Shown one piece after another: positions 57,792 through 64,000 of a stretch of 64,000 nucleotides of DNA. The translations under genes were made by a program, and so were the position numbers. The notes beneath the pieces were generated by a model that worked only from the letters and a program-made list of their open reading frames with translations, had not been told where the DNA came from and did not search any database. The stretch spans positions 8,285 through 72,284 of the forward strand of contig JBILTF010000002.1 of the NCBI GenBank assembly GCA_044371675.1. The letters are read 5' to 3'. Positions within the stretch are counted from its first letter, which is position 1, and the number at the start of each line of letters is the position of its first letter. This DNA comes from CAIZGX01 sp044371675. Lineage in GTDB: Bacteria; Bacteroidota; Bacteroidia; Flavobacteriales_D; Sanyastnellaceae.

Positions 57792-58319
57792 CTATCTCCT
57801 AACCATTTTCGGACTGGCATTCAACATCTTCTTCACTTGCTTGATGTCGTTTTTCAAATATCCTTTGGTGTCCAATGATTCTGCTTTTTTCAAATGCATG
57901 GTCGCTGTCATCTTATCGTTCTTATTTCCAGATAAAACAGCCAAATTCAAATACACAGCGGCTTTGTCAACGTCTTTCTTCAAACCTAAACGCAACGCTT
58001 CTTTGAACAAACGCTCGCTCTCAGAGAACTTGTTCGTTTGAACATCCATAGATCCTTTGATGAAAAAGTAATATCCACGTTGATTCTTCCACAATTGATT
58101 CACCTTGATGCGCTCTAACCATTTGCGAGCCTTTTCAATTTTCTGAACTTGCATGTAATAAAACACCAATATCATGCGGACACTTCGCGTGCACATGAAA
58201 ACCAATACCGCAGATGGAATAATCATGGCAATTCCCCGCCCCCAATATCCATCACTAAACAAAAGAATGGTCATAAACACGCTCGATAGCGCAAACAAAA
58301 ACTTTATAGCATGATTCAT
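57792..58319 (-). CDS. TPR-like membrane-anchored protein
   Basis: This 175-aa protein has two hydrophobic N-terminal segments (about 5-25 and 28-48) and then helical repeats of TPR type (for example QLWKNQRGYYFFIKGSMDVQ and the SERLFKEALRLGLKKDVDKA segment). It would act as a scaffold at the inner membrane. The ATG at 58319 follows TACATTTG by about 18 bases; an ATG at 58409 would overlap the divergent receptor gene. Its stop abuts the family C repeat. Confidence 0.8.
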   Translation of the reverse strand: MNHAIKFLFALSSVFMTILLFSDGYWGRGIAMIIPSAVLVFMCTRSVRMILVFYYMQVQKIEKARKWLERIKVNQLWKNQRGYYFFIKGSMDVQTNKFSESERLFKEALRLGLKKDVDKAAVYLNLAVLSGNKNDKMTATMHLKKAESLDTKGYLKNDIKQVKKMLNASPKMVRR

Positions 58320-58337
58320 AATTCTATGTTTGAAGTG

Positions 58338-58345
58338 CAAATGTA
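58338..58345 (-). promoter_or_regulatory. -7 promoter element for the TPR protein gene
   Basis: Minus-strand TACATTTG, exact, 18 bases before the ATG at 58319. On the plus strand a near match TATATTCG (58361-58368) may serve the divergent TonB receptor gene. Confidence 0.5.
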
Positions 58346-58393
58346 CGAAACACATTGAAGTATATTCGCACAGCTGATTTTTATTCGAAAACC

Positions 58394-60295
58394 ATGAAAA
58401 TGAAACCACTTTTTTTAGCCTTAATTACTGCGTCAACTGCATTAAGCTCTTGGGCTCAACCCGATTCTATCAAAGTCATCGAAGGTATTCAACCCCCAAG
58501 ACCTTATGTTATTCCTAAACCATATATAAACCTTCCTTCAATAGAAACCTACGTTCTCGTTGGGACAAGCATTCAAGAAAAAAGATTGAACGGCAATTAC
58601 GGACGCGATGTTCAAGTGATTACGAAGAAAGATATTCTGTCTCTTCCCGTTCGCAGTGTGAACGAACTGTTGGGCTATGTATCTGGACTAGACATTCGCG
58701 AACGCGGGCCGTTCGGGGCGCAGGCAGATCTTTCCATGATGGGTGCAGGATTTGAGCAATGCTTGATTCTAATCAACGGTGTTCCCATGCGCGACCCGCA
58801 GACCGGTCACCACATGCTGAACCTTCCGGTAGACCTTTCTCAAATTGAACGCATTGAAGTCATGAACGGAACGGCCGGAAGAATCTACGGCTCCAACGCT
58901 TTGGCTGGCGCAATTAATATTATTACATCAACTCCGAATGCAGGAACCTCATTTGTTGAAACCTTCAACGCGACTGCTTCCTCTCAAGAAGGATTTGTTG
59001 CCAACGGTATTCAAGCCATGGCCGCCTTCGGAAAAGGAAAATCACAACACAGCATCTCATTGGGTCAATTCAAAACAAATGGTTACCGATACAATTCCGC
59101 AAATGATCAACAACGCATCAGTTACCTCGGGCATTACCAGTTGAAGCGAAATAACTCGCTTGATGTCATGGCTGGACATTTCAAAAACATCTTCGGAGCG
59201 AATGGCTTTTACGCTTATCCGTTTGACAAAGACGCAGTTGAAGAAGTGAACACTTCCTTTGTTTCAGCAAAAGCAAATATTGTAGATGCAAAAAACATCT
59301 GGACGTTTAAACCCATTGTATACGCACGTTTCAACAAAGATCATTACGTTCTTATTGAAGACAACCCGCGCTATTACGAAAACACGCACAACAGCGCAGC
59401 CGCCGGCCTTGAATTACACGCGACCCGCGCTAACAAATTCGGTCAGTTCGGTATTGGTGCTGAAGCGAGAACTGAAATGATACGAAGCACCAATCTTGGA
59501 GATCGTAACCGTTCCTTCTATAATATTTACGGAGAAGAGCGCTTTATGCTTGGGAAATTCAATACCACTCTTGGTGTGAATGCGCAGTACAACACTGCCA
59601 ATGGGGTAAGCTTCTTTCCAGGAATCGAGACCATTCGTCACTTCACAAACAAGTCTGCCATCTTCGCAAATGTTGGAACTGGCAATCGACTTCCTTCCTA
59701 CACTGAATTGTATTACTCGGATCGTGCGAACACCGGAAACGATTCGCTCTTAGGAGAAAAAGCTCGCAACGTAGAAGTGGGTTTCAAGAAATTCGGAAAG
59801 TTGAATTTCACCGCAAGCGGATTTTATCGTAGCGTATACAACGCCATCAACTACACGCGTGAAAACGACTTAGACAAATGGACGCCTTCCAACTTTACTA
59901 CCGTGAATTTCTTGGGAGTGAACGCCAATTTGCATTGGCAAGTAGGCGACAACGCATCTTTAAAGTTGAATTACACTTACCTCGATGCGCGACTAGGAAC
60001 AGAGAACGATGTGCAAAGTAAGTACGCCTTGTATCACGCAAGACATCGCGTTACTTTTCAATACCGTCAGCAAATCACAAACACATTCAGCACAAACATG
60101 ACCGTTCGCTATACCGAACGTTTCACTGGAACAAACTATACAGTCCTTGATTTTCGTGGCATGTGGAAGCTGAATGAAAACATTACTATGAATTTCGATG
60201 TGACGAATTTGCTTGACAGAAAATACATTGATCAAGGGTACATTGAAATGCCTGGACGTTGGTTCCGCGTTGGATTTCGTTTCAATATAAACTAA
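58394..60295 (+). CDS. TonB-dependent outer-membrane receptor
   Basis: This 633-aa protein has a signal peptide, a TonB box-like segment ETYVLVGTSIQEKRLN, a plug domain (about 60-170; VNELLGYVSGLDIRERG, NGVPMRDPQTGHHMLN, RIEVMNGTAGRIYGSNALAGAINIIT-type block) and a 22-strand barrel with the RVGFRFNI end. The compact length suggests a substrate such as a siderophore, vitamin or metal complex. No substrate genes are next to it. The ATG at 58394 (MKMKPLF) is chosen over 58355. Confidence 0.92.
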   Translation: MKMKPLFLALITASTALSSWAQPDSIKVIEGIQPPRPYVIPKPYINLPSIETYVLVGTSIQEKRLNGNYGRDVQVITKKDILSLPVRSVNELLGYVSGLDIRERGPFGAQADLSMMGAGFEQCLILINGVPMRDPQTGHHMLNLPVDLSQIERIEVMNGTAGRIYGSNALAGAINIITSTPNAGTSFVETFNATASSQEGFVANGIQAMAAFGKGKSQHSISLGQFKTNGYRYNSANDQQRISYLGHYQLKRNNSLDVMAGHFKNIFGANGFYAYPFDKDAVEEVNTSFVSAKANIVDAKNIWTFKPIVYARFNKDHYVLIEDNPRYYENTHNSAAAGLELHATRANKFGQFGIGAEARTEMIRSTNLGDRNRSFYNIYGEERFMLGKFNTTLGVNAQYNTANGVSFFPGIETIRHFTNKSAIFANVGTGNRLPSYTELYYSDRANTGNDSLLGEKARNVEVGFKKFGKLNFTASGFYRSVYNAINYTRENDLDKWTPSNFTTVNFLGVNANLHWQVGDNASLKLNYTYLDARLGTENDVQSKYALYHARHRVTFQYRQQITNTFSTNMTVRYTERFTGTNYTVLDFRGMWKLNENITMNFDVTNLLDRKYIDQGYIEMPGRWFRVGFRFNIN

Positions 60296-60341
60296 AACAA
60301 CCCCTGCGATTGAGTTATCTTAGCGTGCAATAATTAGAAAA

Positions 60342-61094
60342 ATGTCGGCATTCGGAAACCTTTTCAAAAAGAAAAACCCTCAATTGGATGAGGCGCTTAG
60401 CTTCGCTCCTATCGTTGCCGACATGCACAGTCATTTGCTTCCGGGAATTGACGATGGTTCTGTAGATATGGAAAATTCCATTGAACTTATTTCCGCGTTG
60501 CACAGCATGGGATACAAAAAGCTCATTACTACTCCGCATATTTTCTGGGACATGTATAAAAACACTACCGAAATTATTCGCGAAAAGGAAGCCCTTGTTA
60601 AAACTGAATTGAGTTTACGCGGAATTACTATCGAATTTCAAGCAGCTGCAGAATACTACGTAGATGAGCACTTTGAAGAATTAATTGCTAAAGATGACAT
60701 TCTGAGTTTTGGCGATAAATATGTGTTGTTCGAATTGTCTTTCGATACAGAGCAGATTAATTACAAACGAGCCATATTTAATCTGCAATTGAACGGATAC
60801 AAACCTATTCTTGCCCACCCAGAGCGATACGAGTATTGGCACGGGAACTTTTCAAAATACGAAGATGTTGCAGATCGCGGCATTCTTATTCAAATCAATA
60901 CGAACTGTTTAACAGGACATTACGGTCCTGCTGTGAAACGCATTGCGGAGCGCTTGATTGAAGCTGACTTGGTTGATTTCATAGGTACAGACTGTCATCA
61001 TGTGGGACATTTGAATTTATTGGAAGCCATTCGACGTTCTCCCCTTCTAAAAAAACTTGTTGAATCTGGAAGACTTCTCAATTCAAAATTATAA
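60342..61094 (+). CDS. CpsB/YwqE-type PHP tyrosine-protein phosphatase
   Basis: This 250-aa protein has the PHP metal motifs DMHSHLLPGIDDG (near 27), TTPHIFWDMY, the ILAHPERYEYW segment and FIGTDCHHVGH near the end. Members dephosphorylate tyrosine kinases that control capsule synthesis. No capsule genes are adjacent; the sugar-nucleotide operon at 27 kb may be a partner. TATCTTAG lies about 20 bases before the start. Confidence 0.93.
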   Translation: MSAFGNLFKKKNPQLDEALSFAPIVADMHSHLLPGIDDGSVDMENSIELISALHSMGYKKLITTPHIFWDMYKNTTEIIREKEALVKTELSLRGITIEFQAAAEYYVDEHFEELIAKDDILSFGDKYVLFELSFDTEQINYKRAIFNLQLNGYKPILAHPERYEYWHGNFSKYEDVADRGILIQINTNCLTGHYGPAVKRIAERLIEADLVDFIGTDCHHVGHLNLLEAIRRSPLLKKLVESGRLLNSKL

Positions 61095-61167
61095 GAGATT
61101 AACATTATTTTATTGTAAACTCGCTGAGTTCAAACCTAAATAACTTAAATTCGAAAAAATAAATAAA

Positions 61168-61701
61168 ATGAGTAAACAAATTTGGAATATTGACGCTGCC
61201 CACAGTGAAATTGGGTTTAAAGTTCGTCACATGATGATAACTAACGTTAACGGTGTATTCAACGAGTACACAGCAACAATGGCAGCTGATGCAACAGATT
61301 TTTCAGATGCTGAAATTTCATTTGAAGCTAACATCGATTCAGTAAACACGCGTAACGAACAGCGTGACGGTCATTTGAAAGGCGAAGAGTTTTTCGACGC
61401 AGCACAATTCCCAAAGATTAATTTCAAATCAACTTCTTTCACGAAGACTGGTGATGGCCAATTCGCAATGAAAGGTATGTTCAAAATGCACGGAGTTGAG
61501 AAAGAAGTTTCTATGAATGTTGAAGTCACAGGAACTGTGGTTGATCCATGGGGACAAGTAAAATCAGGATTTGAAATCACAGGTTCTATAAACAGAAGTG
61601 AATTCGGATTAACATGGAACGCAACAAGCGAAGATGGTTCTATCGTTTTGGACGAAATAATCAAATTAGCGTTGAACGTTCAAATGATCAAACAAGTCTA
61701 A
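61168..61701 (+). CDS. YceI-family lipid-binding-like protein
   Basis: This 177-aa protein has the YceI lipocalin-like fold segments WNIDAAHSEIGFKVRHMM, RDGHLKGEEFFDAAQFPKI and DPWGQVKSGFEITGSINRSEFGL. There is no signal peptide, so it is cytosolic here, unlike the E. coli protein. Members bind isoprenoid lipids. Near-consensus TAAATTCG is upstream of the start. It stops two bases from the convergent receptor gene. Confidence 0.93.
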   Translation: MSKQIWNIDAAHSEIGFKVRHMMITNVNGVFNEYTATMAADATDFSDAEISFEANIDSVNTRNEQRDGHLKGEEFFDAAQFPKINFKSTSFTKTGDGQFAMKGMFKMHGVEKEVSMNVEVTGTVVDPWGQVKSGFEITGSINRSEFGLTWNATSEDGSIVLDEIIKLALNVQMIKQV

Positions 61702-61703
61702 GA

Positions 61704-63884
61704 TTAAATCTGAATACCGAATGTGAAGAATATCGTTCTTCCATTCGAAGGCATTAATCCAGGGCCGGGGTAACCTCCGGCCCTTCTTGTGAAATAACTT
61801 TCGTTGAAGAGGTTGTTCACACCCATTTGAAGGCTGTAATTCTCTTTGCCTTTGTAGGCGAAACTCAAGTCACTGACTTGATAAGCGGGAATCAATCCGC
61901 TTGTAGCAGCCGCATTCGGAGTAACGGTATTCAGTGCATCTGCAAAGGCTTCGCTAACTTTATTCAACTGATAAGTCGCGCTGAATCCCTTCAATTTATA
62001 AGTCAAACCGTAACGCTGAATTCTTCTCGGAGCATTCTCAACAGTTTTATTTGTTCGATCGGAAGAAGATCCCGCTAGAAACGTAGGATCGTTCCAACTG
62101 CTGTATGTCGCTTCGTTGTAGGCAATGGAAGCAAAAGGCTGAAGACTTCCACATTTACCCTCTTTGAATTTACTTAGCACATTTCCTTCGACATACATTT
62201 CAAAACCCTTCGACAAGGAAGCTCCAATGTTCGTTACATAACGCACACTATTCAGCGAATAGCTTCCAATACGATCTTGAATATTCATCTGATAAACACT
62301 CACATCGTAGCTTACATAATTCTTCCAAGAACCGCGAACACCAATGTCTATATTCGACGCTTCGCTGTCTTTTAAGTTCGGATCTATAATGTCTGTAGTG
62401 GCAGATGGAACCACCTCAGAGAATGTCATTGGACGAAACGCTTGCGAAACATTCGCGTAAACTTCATTTTTTTCATTCAAATGGAACTCTGCTCCTACTC
62501 CGGCAAGTACTTTTGAAACGGAGCGTTCTTGTAATGGAATATCTCCGCTGTTGTAATTCACTGTTCCACTTCCTGAAGCCGTAATTTGTTCGAAGCGAAC
62601 ACCAGGAACAAGCAACAAACGCTTTCCAACATACAAAGCCTGTTCAGCAAACAAAGCGTAGTTCTTCGTTCCAAAAACGTAATTCACTTTGTATCCCAAT
62701 GAATCCAATTCCATGTTGTAATCGAATCCTGTTGTGCCGTTACCCTTTTGATGACGGAAGGTCTTTGCCTGGTAAGCGCGAGCACCGAAGGCTAGCGTCT
62801 GTTCATTTCCAAATAATTTAAAAACATACTTACCGCGCAACTCGCTTCCTATATTTTGATAGCGGTCGCTATCTACTCTTCGAACAGCATAATCGTTCGT
62901 GGTACTTAAAACATTGTCTACTGTGGTAATCGGATCTAAGAACCCAACACTTCCGCGCGTAGCAAGCAATCCAAAAGTTTTTAATTCAAGTTGAAATTTT
63001 TCCGACGAAACTATATCCAACTGAACATTCATCATATTCCATGGAATGTGAATCCAATTGCGTGCGCGAAAGCTCTGCTGCGCATTTTGTTGAAACTGCG
63101 CATCGGTTAATCCGCCTGGCTGTTGACTCATCATGGTTGAATGGGTATACTCAGCCTTCAACTTTACATGCTTGTTGAAATCATAACCCAATGAGATAAA
63201 TCCTGTTTGTGTTGAATAGGCGCTGTTCTCTCTCCATCCGTCTGCCGATCTTCTGTGGTAAAATGAATAGAACGAAAATTTATCCTTACGAACACCTGTG
63301 CTAATGAAGTTGTTGAACAAACCGTAAGAGCCGAAGGTCTGACGAATCTTTGTCTCGCTGCCGTTTGTTGCAGGGGCTGAATCAAAAACATAGTTAATCA
63401 TGCCGCCGAACTGCGGTCCGTATTGAAGACTGCTCGCTCCGCGAAGTACTTCAATCCTTTTAACCGCATCGGCAGGCGGAGTGTAATACGCTTCTGGATA
63501 TCCGAATACATCTGAAGAAATATCGTATCCATTCTGACGCATGTTGAATTCCCATGAACGGTTAGGACTTAATCCACGAGTAGCTATTCCCGTTTGAATT
63601 CCGCTTCCATCACTTTCCCAGACCATGATACCGGGAATTCGGCCGAAGAGCTGACGAGCATTGTTCGAAGACAGATCAATATTCAATTTCTCTGGCGTGA
63701 CAAAAGCGGTTTTCTTTCCGCCATAAATACGAACGCCGTCTATTGCCGGTAGGTTTCCGGTTTCATCTAAAACTGCCTCCCTAATCTCAATGGGCGGTGT
63801 GGTGAACTTCAGTAACGTATCTTTTTGTCCAAATGCATGTATCCCGCATAAACAAAGCACTGTTGTATAAATCGCTCTTCTCAT
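61704..63884 (-). CDS. TonB-dependent outer-membrane receptor (FecA-like)
   Basis: This 726-aa protein has a signal peptide (1-19), a plug domain (about 50-180; ARQLFGRIPGIMVWESDG, RGLSPNRSWEFNMRQNGYD, EVLRGASSLQYGPQFGGMIN) and a barrel ending in the aromatic-rich FTFGIQI. The RGLSPNRSWEFNMRQNG form of the plug is that of iron-citrate-type receptors. No neighbouring siderophore or regulator genes are visible. Confidence 0.93.
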   Translation of the reverse strand: MRRAIYTTVLCLCGIHAFGQKDTLLKFTTPPIEIREAVLDETGNLPAIDGVRIYGGKKTAFVTPEKLNIDLSSNNARQLFGRIPGIMVWESDGSGIQTGIATRGLSPNRSWEFNMRQNGYDISSDVFGYPEAYYTPPADAVKRIEVLRGASSLQYGPQFGGMINYVFDSAPATNGSETKIRQTFGSYGLFNNFISTGVRKDKFSFYSFYHRRSADGWRENSAYSTQTGFISLGYDFNKHVKLKAEYTHSTMMSQQPGGLTDAQFQQNAQQSFRARNWIHIPWNMMNVQLDIVSSEKFQLELKTFGLLATRGSVGFLDPITTVDNVLSTTNDYAVRRVDSDRYQNIGSELRGKYVFKLFGNEQTLAFGARAYQAKTFRHQKGNGTTGFDYNMELDSLGYKVNYVFGTKNYALFAEQALYVGKRLLLVPGVRFEQITASGSGTVNYNSGDIPLQERSVSKVLAGVGAEFHLNEKNEVYANVSQAFRPMTFSEVVPSATTDIIDPNLKDSEASNIDIGVRGSWKNYVSYDVSVYQMNIQDRIGSYSLNSVRYVTNIGASLSKGFEMYVEGNVLSKFKEGKCGSLQPFASIAYNEATYSSWNDPTFLAGSSSDRTNKTVENAPRRIQRYGLTYKLKGFSATYQLNKVSEAFADALNTVTPNAAATSGLIPAYQVSDLSFAYKGKENYSLQMGVNNLFNESYFTRRAGGYPGPGLMPSNGRTIFFTFGIQI

Positions 63885-63956
63885 TCCGTTTATTTAGACT
63901 AATTCTCAATTGCAAAGGAACACTAAACATCAACCTTGAGCAATACCACATTTGTA

Positions 63957-63990
63957 GTAAAAAAAAAGAGGACCAAAGTCCTCTTTCAAA
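63957..63990 (-). terminator. Terminator of a minus-strand gene beyond the window
   Basis: Stem AAAGAGGAC / GTCCTCTTT around CAAA (63965-63973 / 63978-63986) with nine A before and at least 12 A after on the plus strand, i.e. T runs on the minus strand. No gene in the window ends here in the minus direction, so it must serve a gene to the right. Confidence 0.75.
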
Positions 63991-64000
63991 AAAAAAAAAA

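Noticed and set aside
63957..64000. A-rich end of the window as a repeat
   Set aside because: It is explained by a minus-strand terminator with A/T runs at both sides.

Overview
The window reads as a chromosomal segment of a Bacteroidota bacterium, most likely of the order Flavobacteriales. The evidence is: two secreted proteins ending in the gliding-motility-associated (type IX secretion, type B) C-terminal domain; a cbb3 oxidase locus with CcoN and CcoO fused in one chain; a serine peptidase of family S46; a DPP4-like peptidase; TonB-dependent receptors; and promoters of the Bacteroidota form TTTG-N19-TAnnTTTG, best seen before tRNA-Asp and before a small gene at 18337. No phage, integron, insertion sequence, CRISPR array or rRNA operon is visible. 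Genes are tightly packed: no gene-free stretch reaches 300 bp, and the longest gaps (34929-35214 and about 57543-57791) are filled largely by short repeats.

Layout. 1-7 kb: housekeeping enzymes (end of a PlsC-like acyltransferase, THUMP methyltransferase, SUI1 factor, CPBP protease, O-methyltransferase, DEAD-box helicase, B12-type radical SAM protein). 7-10.6 kb: a large SH3-tailed membrane protein, tRNA-Asp, and a lipoprotein gene broken by one in-frame TGA. 10.6-14.6 kb: mazG with both methylmalonyl-CoA mutase subunits. 14.6-20.6 kb: a CotH-kinase secreted protein, a His-rich 45-aa membrane protein, and a DPP11-type peptidase. 20.7-27.2 kb: a long minus-strand run (DnaJ-like, Bax-inhibitor-1, FolE, QueD-like, HldD, Ppx/GppA, ABC-2 permease and ATPase). 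27.3-30.2 kb: sugar-nucleotide operon (Ugd, Uxs, WbpD-like acetyltransferase). 30.3-34.9 kb: a five-gene signalling operon (porin, short PstS-like protein, histidine kinase, response regulator, response regulator-adenylate cyclase). 35.2-44.2 kb: cbb3 oxidase genes (unknown protein, ccoI, ccoS, ccoNO, a ccoQ-like gene, ccoP, ccoG, ccoH, SafE-like). 44.2-49.9 kb: penicillin acylase, DPP4-like peptidase, GcvT. 50-64 kb: rhodanese-thioredoxin lipoprotein, a second type IX cargo protein, tRNA-Ser, outer-membrane and small proteins, a GreA-like factor, a four-helix-bundle (S23/IVP) protein, TPR protein, two TonB receptors, CpsB-like phosphatase and YceI.

How the genes fit together. The cco genes make, load with copper and assemble a high-affinity terminal oxidase. 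An FNR/CRP-like site (35132-35145) lies in front of that locus, and the operon just upstream would make cAMP under two-component control; a regulatory link between the two is my inference. The peptidases, penicillin acylase and TonB receptors suggest life on peptides and polymers, with propionyl-CoA carbon entering central metabolism through methylmalonyl-CoA mutase.

The most unusual signal is a set of intergenic repeats. Four sequence families (called A to D here) begin immediately after a stop codon, on the coding strand of the gene just ended, at seven gene ends. Families A, B and D are chains of tiny hairpins joined by a fixed linker (for example CGAATG). Family C is a GA-rich repeat with a period of 10 bp that flanks the S23/IVP gene on both sides. 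I know of no description of this arrangement; that needs a literature and genome-wide check.
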